Shown piece after piece: positions 24,537 to 33,270 of a stretch of DNA of 64,000 bases. The stretch is from the NCBI GenBank assembly GCA_900542575.1, contig UQOE01000005.1:1-64000 (forward strand), in the 5' to 3' direction. This DNA comes from an uncultured Oscillospiraceae bacterium. Its GTDB lineage: Bacteria > Bacillota > Clostridia > Oscillospirales > Acutalibacteraceae. The position numbers were made by a program, and so were the translations under genes. The number at the start of each line of letters is the position of its first letter. Positions within the stretch are counted from its first letter, which is position 1. The notes below the pieces were generated by a model. That model worked only from the letters and a program-made list of their open reading frames with translations, was not told the origin of the DNA and did no database searches.

Positions 24537-24545
24537 TGGTAAAAT
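24537..24545 (+). promoter_or_regulatory. Extended -10 promoter of ligA
   Basis: TGGTAAAAT is a TGn-extended -10 element 40 bases before the ligA ATG; no good -35 hexamer is visible. Confidence 0.35.
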
Positions 24546-24585
24546 ATATGCCGAATTCTGAAAAAATACCGTGCAGGAGGCAGCT

Positions 24586-26577
24586 ATGGCGCTCGCAAAA
24601 CAGGATGCGGAAAAACGCATCGAAGAACTTCGCAGACAGCTGAATGAATACAGCAATCTCTATTACAACGAAGATGCTCCGGCTATTGAGGACTATGAAT
24701 ACGATGCACTCAACAATGAACTCAAGGCTTTGGAAAAACAGTACCCGGAACTGGTGACGCCCGACTCCCCGACGCAGCATGTGGGCGGCCGTCCAAGCGC
24801 CAGCTTTGCCCCGGTGCCCCACCGGGTCCGGATGGAAAGTCTGGAAGATGCATTCGACTTCTCCGAACTGGAGGAATATGCGGACCATGTCAAAGAGCGC
24901 ATGCCAGACGCACGCTTTGCCGTGGAACCAAAAATTGACGGACTTTCCGTGTCTTTGGAGTATACCAATGGCGTCTTTACCCGTGGATCGACCCGGGGGA
25001 ACGGGGACACCGGGGAGGATATCACGGAGAATCTCCGCACCATCCAGTCCATTCCCATGCGAATTGACCCTTCTGTCGCGTTTCTGGAAGTGCGCGGGGA
25101 GGTCTATATGCCGCGCGCCGTATTTCTGGATCTCGTACGGGAACAGGAGCTCCGGGGCGAAAAGACATTCCGGAATCCGCGCAATGCGGCGGCCGGCTCT
25201 CTGCGGCAGAAAGATCCAGCGGTGACCAGACGCCGCCGGCTGGACATCTTTGTCTTCAACATCCAGCAGTATGACGGGCCGGAGACGCTCACTTCCCACA
25301 AGCAGTCTTTGGAGTACGTGGAAAAGCTGGGGTTCCACATCATTCCATCCTGCAAACTCTGTGACAATATCGCGGAAGCGGAGGAAGAGGTTTCCCGCAT
25401 TGGCTCGGTCCGTTATACCCTTCCGTTTGATATCGACGGCGCCGTCTTGAAAGCGGACGACCTTGCCCTTCGCACGGAGATGGGAAGCACGGCGAAGTTC
25501 CCGCGCTGGGCCATCGCTTTCAAGTATCCGCCGGAAGAGAAAGAGACTACCGTAACTGACATTGAAGTGGCAGTTGGACGGACCGGTGTGCTGACCCCGA
25601 CTGCGGTCTTTGAACCGGTGCTCGTGGCGGGGTCCATGATTTCACGGGCAACGCTTCACAATCAGGATTATATCAACGAAAAGGGCATCAATATCGGCGA
25701 CACCATCCGCATCCGCAAGGCCGGCGATATTATCCCGGAAGTCGCGGAAGTGGTTCGGCGCAGCAGCAGTACTCCGTTTCAAATGCCGACCGTCTGCCCC
25801 TCCTGCGGGGCTCCGGTCTCCCGGGAAGAGGGGGAGGCGGCTGTCCGCTGCACCAACCCCGAGTGCCCGGCGCAGCTTCTGCGCATTCTGATCCACTTCT
25901 GCTCCAAAGGAGCCATGGATATCGACGGGCTCGGCGAAGCCGTACTTACGGCGCTGGTGGACCGCGGCTTTGTCCGCCATCCGGAAGACATCTACCGCCT
26001 GCAGGCGGAGCAGATTGCCTCTCTGGACCGCATGGGCGCCAAATCGGCGGCCAATATTATGGCAGCCATAGAGAAATCCAAACAGAACGATCTCTATCGC
26101 CTGATCTATGCTTTTGGCATCCGCCATATCGGGGAAAAAGCTTCCAAGCAGGTCGCCGGGCACTTCGGCACCATGGAAGCGGTTATGAATGCCTCGCTGC
26201 AGGATTACCAGTCCATAGACGGGTTCGGCGAAATCATGGCCAAAAGCCTCGTCTCCTTCTTCGCCCAGGAGAGCTCCCGACAGATGGTCAAAACCTTCGC
26301 CGAGCTCGGCCTGAATATGGAGGCCGCTTCGGCGGGCAATGCGCAAGACGATCGATTCGCGGGTAAGACCTTCGTCCTGACCGGCACGCTTCCAACCATG
26401 AAACGGAGCGACGCAGCGGCGCTCATTGAATCTCTGGGCGGAAAAGTGACCGGATCGGTATCCAGGAAGACTTCCTATCTCGTGGCGGGCGAAAAAGCGG
26501 GAAGCAAGCTCACTAAAGCCAATGAACTTGGGGTTCCGGTGCTCTCCGAGGCAGATCTGCTGGAGATGACGAAATAA
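24586..26577 (+). CDS. ligA: NAD+-dependent DNA ligase
   Basis: A 663-residue ligase of standard length that seals nicks during replication and repair. In order: domain Ia binding NAD+ (YYNEDAPAIEDYEYD), the adenylation site K116 in EPKIDGLS, an OB fold, a four-cysteine zinc finger (CPSCGAPV...CTNPECPAQ), helix-hairpin-helix repeats (DGFGEIMAKSL) and a C-terminal BRCT domain. GGAGGCAGCT precedes the ATG at 24586; a GTG 15 bases upstream lies inside the ribosome binding site and is rejected. A terminator follows. Confidence 0.96.
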   Translation: MALAKQDAEKRIEELRRQLNEYSNLYYNEDAPAIEDYEYDALNNELKALEKQYPELVTPDSPTQHVGGRPSASFAPVPHRVRMESLEDAFDFSELEEYADHVKERMPDARFAVEPKIDGLSVSLEYTNGVFTRGSTRGNGDTGEDITENLRTIQSIPMRIDPSVAFLEVRGEVYMPRAVFLDLVREQELRGEKTFRNPRNAAAGSLRQKDPAVTRRRRLDIFVFNIQQYDGPETLTSHKQSLEYVEKLGFHIIPSCKLCDNIAEAEEEVSRIGSVRYTLPFDIDGAVLKADDLALRTEMGSTAKFPRWAIAFKYPPEEKETTVTDIEVAVGRTGVLTPTAVFEPVLVAGSMISRATLHNQDYINEKGINIGDTIRIRKAGDIIPEVAEVVRRSSSTPFQMPTVCPSCGAPVSREEGEAAVRCTNPECPAQLLRILIHFCSKGAMDIDGLGEAVLTALVDRGFVRHPEDIYRLQAEQIASLDRMGAKSAANIMAAIEKSKQNDLYRLIYAFGIRHIGEKASKQVAGHFGTMEAVMNASLQDYQSIDGFGEIMAKSLVSFFAQESSRQMVKTFAELGLNMEAASAGNAQDDRFAGKTFVLTGTLPTMKRSDAAALIESLGGKVTGSVSRKTSYLVAGEKAGSKLTKANELGVPVLSEADLLEMTK

Positions 26578-26601
26578 TAAACTCCGTTCTTAACGAAAAC
26601 A

Positions 26602-26639
26602 AAAACGACGACCTGCCCGGTTGGGCAGATCGTCGTTTT
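26602..26639. terminator. Bidirectional terminator between ligA and prs
   Basis: AAAACGACGACCTGCCC and GGGCAGATCGTCGTTTT form a long stem with one mismatch and A/T runs on both sides. Confidence 0.85.
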
Positions 26640-26662
26640 CGATTATCTTAAGTTCTTTTCTC

Positions 26663-27859
26663 TCAGCCTTCGGCGCCGAGGGAACCTTTGTGTTTCTCGA
26701 GGAGAAGATTGATTTTTTCCGACGGGTCCAGGAGACGGCCGATGGAGACATCGTGGTTGATGGCGTCCAAAATGTAGGCCAGGAACTTGGACATGTCAAC
26801 GCTCTGATACCAGGGGCGGGAGAGGAGCTCCGGCGTCTGATAAATGGTGTTGGTGGTATAGACATCGGCGATAAGCCCTTTCTGATAGGCTATGTCGAAT
26901 GAGCCGAGACCGTTGCAGAACAGACCGAAGGAGCAGCAGACATAGATTTTGTTTGCACCGAGGTCTTTCAGCTTGCCGGCTACTTCGAGCATGGAGTCGC
27001 CGGAGGAGATCATGTCGTCTACGACAATGACATCTTTGCCCTGGATATTGGAGCCGAGGAACTCATGGGCGAGGATGGGGTTGCGGCCGTCGACAATACG
27101 GGTATAGTCGCGGCGTTTATAGAACATGCCGAGCTCTACGCCGAGTGCAGTGGCAAAGTTGATGGCTCTGCCCATTCCGCCCTCGTCGGGGGAGACAACC
27201 ATAAGGTGATCCGGGTCAATCTTCAGGTCGGGGTTGCTGCGGGTGAGAGCCTTGATCATCTGATAAATGGGGGAGATGTTTTCCAGACCGTTGAACGGAA
27301 TGCTGTTGCCGACCCGTGGGTCGTGGGCGTCCAGCGTGATGATGGAGTCAACACCCATAGAGACGAGCTCCTGCAGTGCCATTGCGCAGTCGAGGGACTC
27401 ACGGGCGGCTCTGCGGTGCTGACGGCCCTCATAGAGCATGGGCATTACGACAGTAATGCGGCGTGCTTTGCCGCTGACGGCGCTGATAATGCGCTTTAAG
27501 TCGCAGTAATGGTCGTCCGGGCTCATGGGCACCATCTGATTATACATTTTATACTGAACGGAATAGTTGAAGACGTCACAGATAATGAAGATGTCGGAAC
27601 CGCGAACCGTCTCATTCAGAACAGCTTTGGCTTCGCCAGTGCCGAAACGAGGTGCATAGTAGTTAATTAAGTAGCTCTCTTTGGAGTAGCCCTCGATGTT
27701 CAGCTGTTCACCGGAGTTTGCAACGTTTTCCTCACGCCATTTGACAATGTACTGGTCGATTTTCTTGGCGAACTCTTCCGTACCTTTCATGGCAATGATG
27801 CCGAATTTGCCGTACGGAATATTGGTATAGCCGGAATTCTCAGGAATGTCTGCTGTCAT
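26663..27859 (-). CDS. prs: Ribose-phosphate pyrophosphokinase (long form)
   Basis: A 398-residue PRPP synthetase, longer than the classical ~315-residue enzyme because of an N-terminal extension and internal insertions. The PRPP-binding loop VIVVDDMISSGDSM, the flexible loop RRAARESLDCAMALQEL and the ITLDAHDPRVGNS ribose-5-phosphate/metal region are recognisable. It makes PRPP from ribose-5-phosphate and ATP for purines, pyrimidines, NAD and histidine; the his operon that uses PRPP lies 10 kb away. GGGGGTAACACC precedes the ATG. Confidence 0.9.
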   Translation of the reverse strand: MTADIPENSGYTNIPYGKFGIIAMKGTEEFAKKIDQYIVKWREENVANSGEQLNIEGYSKESYLINYYAPRFGTGEAKAVLNETVRGSDIFIICDVFNYSVQYKMYNQMVPMSPDDHYCDLKRIISAVSGKARRITVVMPMLYEGRQHRRAARESLDCAMALQELVSMGVDSIITLDAHDPRVGNSIPFNGLENISPIYQMIKALTRSNPDLKIDPDHLMVVSPDEGGMGRAINFATALGVELGMFYKRRDYTRIVDGRNPILAHEFLGSNIQGKDVIVVDDMISSGDSMLEVAGKLKDLGANKIYVCCSFGLFCNGLGSFDIAYQKGLIADVYTTNTIYQTPELLSRPWYQSVDMSKFLAYILDAINHDVSIGRLLDPSEKINLLLEKHKGSLGAEG

Positions 27860-28264
27860 GGTGTTACCCCCAATAGTGGAAACGGTTTTGCTTCGTCTCC
27901 GTCGGATTCAAACAAGGATTCATTTGTGATAAGGATTTTACGTTTATTTCATAAACGCGGGGGTATTTTAACACAGTAAAACGAAAGATACAACTGTGGA
28001 AATTCATAAAAAATGTGAAAAAACTGTCTTCATGTGCTCGTGCAAGGTTTTGCAGGAGCCTTTCGGCTCTTTTGACCAGGCCGAGCGGACCTTCTGCCGA
28101 TATTGAGCCGAAATGCGGAGAATCTTTTCCTGAAATGAAAAAGTGAGAAAAGTTGTTTTCATAAATGTAATATTATTGGGCACATTGTTAGAAACGTAGC
28201 AAATCTGACAGGTGCTGTCAAAAAAAAGACATAAAAAATCAGACGCGTAAAGCCCGTCCTTTTG
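27860..28264. other. Intergenic region between prs and the V-ATPase operon
   Basis: About 400 bases of AT-rich sequence between divergent transcripts. I see no gene, RNA gene or repeat. It should hold the prs promoter, which I could not place with confidence. Confidence 0.5.
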
Positions 28265-28293
28265 TTGAAAACTGTCAAATTCATTGTTATAAT
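28265..28293 (+). promoter_or_regulatory. Promoter of the V-ATPase operon
   Basis: TTGAAA (28265-28270), an exact 17-base spacer and a perfect TATAAT (28288-28293) lie about 80 bases before the first gene. No other promoter of this quality occurs until 37.2 kb, so it probably serves all nine genes. Confidence 0.7.
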
Positions 28294-28368
28294 GAGTTGA
28301 CTTTGAAAATCATCCATTTTGCGGTGGATGAATTTCAGGACAAATCTATCTGCAGAAGGAGATGAGAA

Positions 28369-28686
28369 TTGTATATGGCCAATGAGATGATCCAGGAGGT
28401 TCTTCGTGCCGAGAAGGATACCGCCGACAAGGAGACGGCAGCCCGCAATAAAGCGGCTGAAATAGTCGAGGCAGCGGAAAACGAGGCGAAAGCCGAGGCG
28501 GAAGCTGCAATTGCCGATGCCGAAAAGGAGAAAACCCGGATCCTTGGCGAGGCGAGGAAGAAAGCTGACGAAATCTACCGGGATGCCCGGGAGAAGGCGG
28601 CATCTGAATGCGCTTCCCTGAAGCAGCAGGCCGAGGCACGGCAGGAGGCCGCGCTGGCAGCCGTCATTCAGTACATTATTCCATAA
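28369..28686 (+). CDS. ntpF: V-type ATPase subunit G/H (NtpF-like stalk)
   Basis: A 105-residue, almost purely helical coiled-coil protein rich in A, E and K (AEIVEAAENEAKAEAEAAIA), the peripheral-stalk subunit that pairs with subunit E. First gene of the operon, as ntpF in Enterococcus hirae. Two starts are possible: TTG at 28369 with AAGGAG seven bases away, or ATG at 28375 giving MANEMIQEVL; the spacing favours the TTG, the family N terminus fits either. Confidence 0.82.
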   Translation: MYMANEMIQEVLRAEKDTADKETAARNKAAEIVEAAENEAKAEAEAAIADAEKEKTRILGEARKKADEIYRDAREKAASECASLKQQAEARQEAALAAVIQYIIP

Positions 28687-28721
28687 CCAATGATAATCTT
28701 TGAAAAGGAGGTGTATTCTGA

Positions 28722-30821
28722 ATGGCAATTCTGAAGATGAAACGCATCGAAATCCTCGCCATGCTCACGGAGAGCAAGGAAATCATCGACTATGTTCAGC
28801 GCTGCGGCGACGTACAGATTGATGACATGCTGACCGAACAGCTGGAACCCGGTCATTTTTATACGATGTCCACCGGCTCCATGGTCAGCCAGCTCACCAA
28901 ATTCCGTGACTATGCGGAAAAAGCGGATGAGACGCTCAATGCCTATGTTCCGGAAAAGGGAGGCATTGCCAAGGCACTTACGCCGCGCCGTGAACTCACG
29001 ATGAGCGAATTCCTGGAGCAGTCCAAAAAGGTCGATGCCTATATGGCAGAATGCTACGCTGTCAACGGCGCGGCAAAGAAAATTCAGGATCTGCGAGCGG
29101 AAATTGTCCGGAGTGAAGTCCTTGCGGACATGCTGAAACCTTGGGAGTCCCTTGACATTCCAACCGCAACGCGCGGAACCGCTTATACAACGGTCTTCAT
29201 CGGCAGTATCTCAGAACCGCTCGACCGCGGCATGATACTCGAGAAGCTCGCCGAGACCAATCCGGACCTGGACGCGGAAATCGAAATCGTCTCTTCGGAC
29301 AAAAACCAAACCTGCCTGGTTGCCATGTGCGGCAAGCAGGATGCGGCGGCGTTGGAACAGGCTCTGCGCACCATCGGGTTTACAGCAGTTTCGGACCCGT
29401 CCAAACGTCTTCCGCGTGAACAGATTGCCGACCTTCAGAAACACACTGAGGAATGCAGACGGAAAATCGAGGAACAGGAATCGATGATCCGGGAAAAAGC
29501 CGACGAACGGGAGCATATCCGTTTTCTGGCCGACTACTTTACCATGCGCATCGACAAATATGAGGCGTTTGAGAACATCCTCATGGATGAGAATGTGTTT
29601 GTTCTCACCGGTTATGCGCCGGAAAAAGAGGCGGAAAAGCTGAAGAAAAAACTGGAGAGTAAGTATGACGCGGCGGTCTCCATCACAGAGACGGACGCAG
29701 AAGACGAAAATGTTCCGGTTCAGCTGAAAGAAAAAGCGTATCCCGCCACCATGGAGAGTATTACCGAAATGTACTCGCTGCCTGGTAAAGGAGACGTGGA
29801 CCCGAACCCGTTTATGTCGGTCTTTTATTTCTGCCTTTTCGGCCTCATGCTCGGAGATGCCGGGTATGGTCTGGTTATGACAGTTATCTGTCTTATCCTC
29901 AAAATCAAATACAAAAATGCAGAAACCCGTAAGCGCAACACCCTGAACTACGGACTGGGCTGCGGCATTGCCACCACCATCTGGGGATGGCTCCAGAACA
30001 GCTGGTTCGGTGACCTGCCGAAGTGGGTGGCCAACGGTCTTCGGAACAACAATCCGACGGACTTCTTCTCGGCGCACCACATCTATTGGTTTGAACCGCT
30101 TGCGTACAACAATATTACAAGATTCCTCATGCTCTGCTTCACCATTGGAATCCTGCATCTGTTCTTCGGCCTCTGCATCAACATCTACAAGAACTTCCGG
30201 AATCACAATGGGTTTAACGGAATCGTTGAAAATGTCCCGTATCTGCTGATCCTTGTCGGCATTTTCCCGGTTATCAACACCTTTATCGAAGGCGACGCCC
30301 TCATCGACGTCCCCGGAAAAACGGACCCGTTCAACCACACGCAGCCCATTTACGATTTTCTGACCAACAATGCCAGCATATTCTATATTCTTCTGGCGGC
30401 AGGGTTTGCTCTGGTCTGGCTGTGCCCCGTACTTGAGGCCATCCACGACCACAAGCCGGTCAGCAAATGTCTGACCTCAGCTCTCAGCGGACTCTACGGC
30501 GTCTACAACGCGGCATCCGGATATCTCGGCGATATCCTCTCCTATGCCCGTCTGCTGGCACTCGGTCTCTGCACGGGCGTTATTGCTTCGGTTATCAATC
30601 AGCTGGGCGCAACCCCGTTAGGCGGAAACTGGTTCTTCTTTATTCTGATCTTCATTATCGGACATACGGTCAATATTGCAATCAACCTTATCGGTGCGTA
30701 TGTTCATGCCAACCGACTTCAGTACGTTGAGTTCTTTTCGAAGTTCTACGAGGGCGGCGGCGAACCGTTCCGGCCTCTTCAGGTCAACTCGAAGTCATTT
30801 AAATTTAAGGAGGAAAACTAA
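28722..30821 (+). CDS. ntpI: V-type ATPase subunit I (membrane stator)
   Basis: A 699-residue subunit a/I homologue. The N-terminal ~340 residues form the cytoplasmic coiled-coil arm; from about residue 365 (MSVFYFCLFGLMLGDAGYGL) seven or eight membrane helices follow, ending with ILSYARLLALGLCTGVIASVIN, which contains the essential arginine facing the rotor, and LIGAYVHANRLQYVEFFSKFY. It provides the half-channels for ion passage. AAAGGAGG precedes the ATG. Confidence 0.95.
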   Translation: MAILKMKRIEILAMLTESKEIIDYVQRCGDVQIDDMLTEQLEPGHFYTMSTGSMVSQLTKFRDYAEKADETLNAYVPEKGGIAKALTPRRELTMSEFLEQSKKVDAYMAECYAVNGAAKKIQDLRAEIVRSEVLADMLKPWESLDIPTATRGTAYTTVFIGSISEPLDRGMILEKLAETNPDLDAEIEIVSSDKNQTCLVAMCGKQDAAALEQALRTIGFTAVSDPSKRLPREQIADLQKHTEECRRKIEEQESMIREKADEREHIRFLADYFTMRIDKYEAFENILMDENVFVLTGYAPEKEAEKLKKKLESKYDAAVSITETDAEDENVPVQLKEKAYPATMESITEMYSLPGKGDVDPNPFMSVFYFCLFGLMLGDAGYGLVMTVICLILKIKYKNAETRKRNTLNYGLGCGIATTIWGWLQNSWFGDLPKWVANGLRNNNPTDFFSAHHIYWFEPLAYNNITRFLMLCFTIGILHLFFGLCINIYKNFRNHNGFNGIVENVPYLLILVGIFPVINTFIEGDALIDVPGKTDPFNHTQPIYDFLTNNASIFYILLAAGFALVWLCPVLEAIHDHKPVSKCLTSALSGLYGVYNAASGYLGDILSYARLLALGLCTGVIASVINQLGATPLGGNWFFFILIFIIGHTVNIAINLIGAYVHANRLQYVEFFSKFYEGGGEPFRPLQVNSKSFKFKEEN

Positions 30822-30822
30822 C

Positions 30823-31275
30823 ATGTCATTAGGTATTTTCTTTGCGATTTTAGGAGCGGCAGTCGCTGCAACGTTTTCCGGCATTGGTTCTGCAAAGGGC
30901 GTCGGCATCGTCGGTGAGGCCGCAGGCGGCGTCATCACGGAAGACCCCTCCAAATTCGGTAAAGTCCTCATTCTTCAGATTCTCCCCGGTACGCAGGGCC
31001 TCTATGGCTTCCTCGCCGCATTCATGATCATGAACAAAATCTCTGCCGGCATGAGCACTTCCATGGGTCTCGGCCTTCTCGCCGCTTCCATCCCGATCGC
31101 GCTCGTCGGTCTCTATTCCGGTATCTCCCAGGGCAGAGCCGCCGCATCCGGCGTCTCCATCGTCGCCAAACGTCCGGACCAGAACGGTAAAGCTATCATC
31201 TTCGCCGCAATGGTTGAGACCTATGCCGTACTCGCTCTCCTTGTCACCATCCTTCTTATCAACAAGGCTGCATAA
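30823..31275 (+). CDS. ntpK: V-type ATPase proteolipid subunit K, Na+-type
   Basis: A 150-residue, four-helix duplicated proteolipid forming the rotor ring. Each hairpin carries G-rich helix motifs; only the second keeps the ion-binding glutamate (E132 in MVETYAVLALL). Residues L54, T57, Q58, Y61, Q103 and E132 correspond, each with a constant offset of 7, to L61, T64, Q65, Y68, Q110 and E139, which coordinate Na+ in Enterococcus hirae NtpK. The pump is therefore probably sodium-coupled. The start is the ATG at 30823, after TAAGGAGGAAAACTA and one base behind the ntpI stop. Confidence 0.95.
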   Translation: MSLGIFFAILGAAVAATFSGIGSAKGVGIVGEAAGGVITEDPSKFGKVLILQILPGTQGLYGFLAAFMIMNKISAGMSTSMGLGLLAASIPIALVGLYSGISQGRAAASGVSIVAKRPDQNGKAIIFAAMVETYAVLALLVTILLINKAA

Positions 31276-31312
31276 GCCGCAGATAGTCAGGATCTTAGAA
31301 GGAGGGTCGTAA

Positions 31313-31900
31313 ATGGCAGGACTAGAGAAAATCATCGAGAGAATTCAGGTGAACTCTGCTGCTAACTGCGACGCCATCCTGCAGGATGCACAGAAACAGG
31401 CGGACACAGTCCGCGCAGCCAAAAAGGCGGAGGCAGATGCCGCGGTCGAAAAAATTACGGCGGACACCAAGCGCCAGGCTAAGGAAATCATTGACGCGGC
31501 GGTCTCCGGCTCGGAGCTGGAGGAGAAGAAACAGCTTCTCGCCGAAAAAGTGGACCTCATCAACGGGGTCATCGACAATGTGACCAACACCCTGAAGAAT
31601 CTCCCGGACGAACAGTACTTCGACTCGCTCTATGCGCTGGTCATTAAGTATGCGCGCAGCGAAGACGGCGTCATGTATCTTTCTCAGAAAGATCTCGACC
31701 GTCTTCCGAAGGACTTTGAGAAAACCGTCAACGAACAGATTAAGGGCGGAACCATCAAAGTATCGAAAGAGCCGCGGGACCTCGACGGCGGTTTTGTACT
31801 CGCCTATGGGGGAATTGAAATCAACTGCTCGTTTGACGCATTGGTTGCAGAAAACCGGGAAAACATTAAAGACGAACTCTCTCGAATCATTTTTGCCTGA
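31313..31900 (+). CDS. ntpE: V-type ATPase subunit E
   Basis: A 195-residue peripheral-stalk subunit. The N-terminal ~90 residues are a long charged helix that pairs with NtpF, and the C-terminal ~90 residues a globular head that touches the A3B3 hexamer (DGGFVLAYGGIEINCSFD). Position between ntpK and ntpC matches the Enterococcus hirae order. GAAGGAGGGTCGTAA precedes the ATG. Confidence 0.9.
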   Translation: MAGLEKIIERIQVNSAANCDAILQDAQKQADTVRAAKKAEADAAVEKITADTKRQAKEIIDAAVSGSELEEKKQLLAEKVDLINGVIDNVTNTLKNLPDEQYFDSLYALVIKYARSEDGVMYLSQKDLDRLPKDFEKTVNEQIKGGTIKVSKEPRDLDGGFVLAYGGIEINCSFDALVAENRENIKDELSRIIFA

Positions 31901-31930
31901 TTCGACGCGACACGAAAGGAGTGCATGATT

Positions 31931-32911
31931 ATGAATCGCAGGCGCGATACAGACTATGCCTATGCAGTGGCGCGCGTAAGGGCCAATGAACTTACACTTC
32001 TCACAGAAGCGGATATCGATCAGCTCATTGAAGCGGACTCCTATGAGGCCGCAAAACAAATTCTGAGCGACAAAGGATGGGGCGAATGGGAAGACGGCAT
32101 GGACTATCCGGCCTACATTGCGCACCATTTCCAGGAGACGAAAGATCTCATCAGCGAGCTCCTCGGAGACGTCAGCGTACTCAATCTTCTCCTCATCCGA
32201 AACGATATGCAGAATCTGAAAGCCGCACTCAAAAATCTTCTGGTGAAACAGAGTACGGAAGGACTCTACACTTACTCAACGGTCTATGACACCGATAAGG
32301 TTGTCTCTGCTGTTGAGAACAAGGATTTCAGCAAACTTCCCGACTGCATGCAGCAGCCGGCCAAAGAGGCCTATGATGTTCTGGTCTCAAATGGAAACGG
32401 ACAGATCTCGGACGCCATCATCGACAAGGCGACGATGGAGGAAATGCTCTCTCTCGGAAATGAGACCGGGAGCAGTCTGATGAGAAAGATTGCAGAAATT
32501 CTTGTGGCGACCGCGGACATCAAAATTGCTTTCCGCTGTGCCAAGACCGGCAAATCTGCCGAGTTCCTGGACCGCTCGCTGGTCTCCTGTTCTTCCGTCA
32601 GCGCCGATCGCCTGAAAGAGGCGGCGCTGAATGGGGAAGAGGCGGTTCTCTCTTACCTGGAGGGGACCGAGTACGCAGAAGCGGCGGAAAAATACCGCGA
32701 GAGCACCTCTGCTTTTGAAAAGTGGGCCGATGACCGCATTACCGACTGCGTCGGCGATGCAAGGTATAAATCCTTCGGTATTGAGCCGGTTGTCGCCTAT
32801 TACGTTGCCAGAACTGCGGAAATCAATTCGGTTCGCATTATTCTTTCGGCTAAGAAAAATCATCAGCCGGCAGACGTCATGAGAAAGAGGGTGAGAAAGC
32901 TCTATGTATAA
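31931..32911 (+). CDS. ntpC: V-type ATPase subunit C (d-type socket)
   Basis: A 326-residue all-helical subunit that connects the central stalk to the proteolipid ring. The N-terminal DYAYAVARVRANE motif and the C-terminal YYVARTAEINSVRIILSAKKN are family signatures. I choose the ATG at 31931 (9 bases from AAAGGAG) over that at 31925. Its end overlaps the next gene by eight bases. Confidence 0.9.
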   Translation: MNRRRDTDYAYAVARVRANELTLLTEADIDQLIEADSYEAAKQILSDKGWGEWEDGMDYPAYIAHHFQETKDLISELLGDVSVLNLLLIRNDMQNLKAALKNLLVKQSTEGLYTYSTVYDTDKVVSAVENKDFSKLPDCMQQPAKEAYDVLVSNGNGQISDAIIDKATMEEMLSLGNETGSSLMRKIAEILVATADIKIAFRCAKTGKSAEFLDRSLVSCSSVSADRLKEAALNGEEAVLSYLEGTEYAEAAEKYRESTSAFEKWADDRITDCVGDARYKSFGIEPVVAYYVARTAEINSVRIILSAKKNHQPADVMRKRVRKLYV

Positions 32912-33221
32912 AATTGCAGTCATCGGTGACAAGGACAGTATTTATGGCTTTGCCGCAATCGGACTGGAAATTTTCCCCTGCGACTCTGCACAGGATGCCG
33001 CGCATAAGATTCACAAAATGGCCGAAAGCGGCTACGGCGTCATCTATATTACTGAAAAACTTGCGTCACAGATGGAAGCGGAACTGGATCAGTACCGGGA
33101 GCTTCCTCTCCCGGCCATCATCCCCATCCCGGGGAGCGACGGCAATACGGGACTTGGCATGCGCAATGTCAGCAAGTCCGTAGAGCAGGCAGTCGGTTCC
33201 GACATCCTGTCTGACGCATAA
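32904..33221 (+). CDS. ntpG: V-type ATPase subunit F (NtpG)
   Basis: A 105-residue Rossmann-like central-stalk subunit that binds subunit D. MYKIAVIGDKDSIYGFAAIGL and the PAIIPIPG turn near residues 75-82 are typical. It overlaps the ntpC stop, indicating translational coupling. Confidence 0.9.
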   Translation: MYKIAVIGDKDSIYGFAAIGLEIFPCDSAQDAAHKIHKMAESGYGVIYITEKLASQMEAELDQYRELPLPAIIPIPGSDGNTGLGMRNVSKSVEQAVGSDILSDA

Positions 33222-33270
33222 CCGCAATTAGAGGAATCCAGCCGAAACAGAAAGGCGAGTGAATAAATCA

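Noticed and set aside
29211..30452. 413-codon minus-strand open frame
   Set aside because: Antisense of ntpI with no plausible start signal or family motif.
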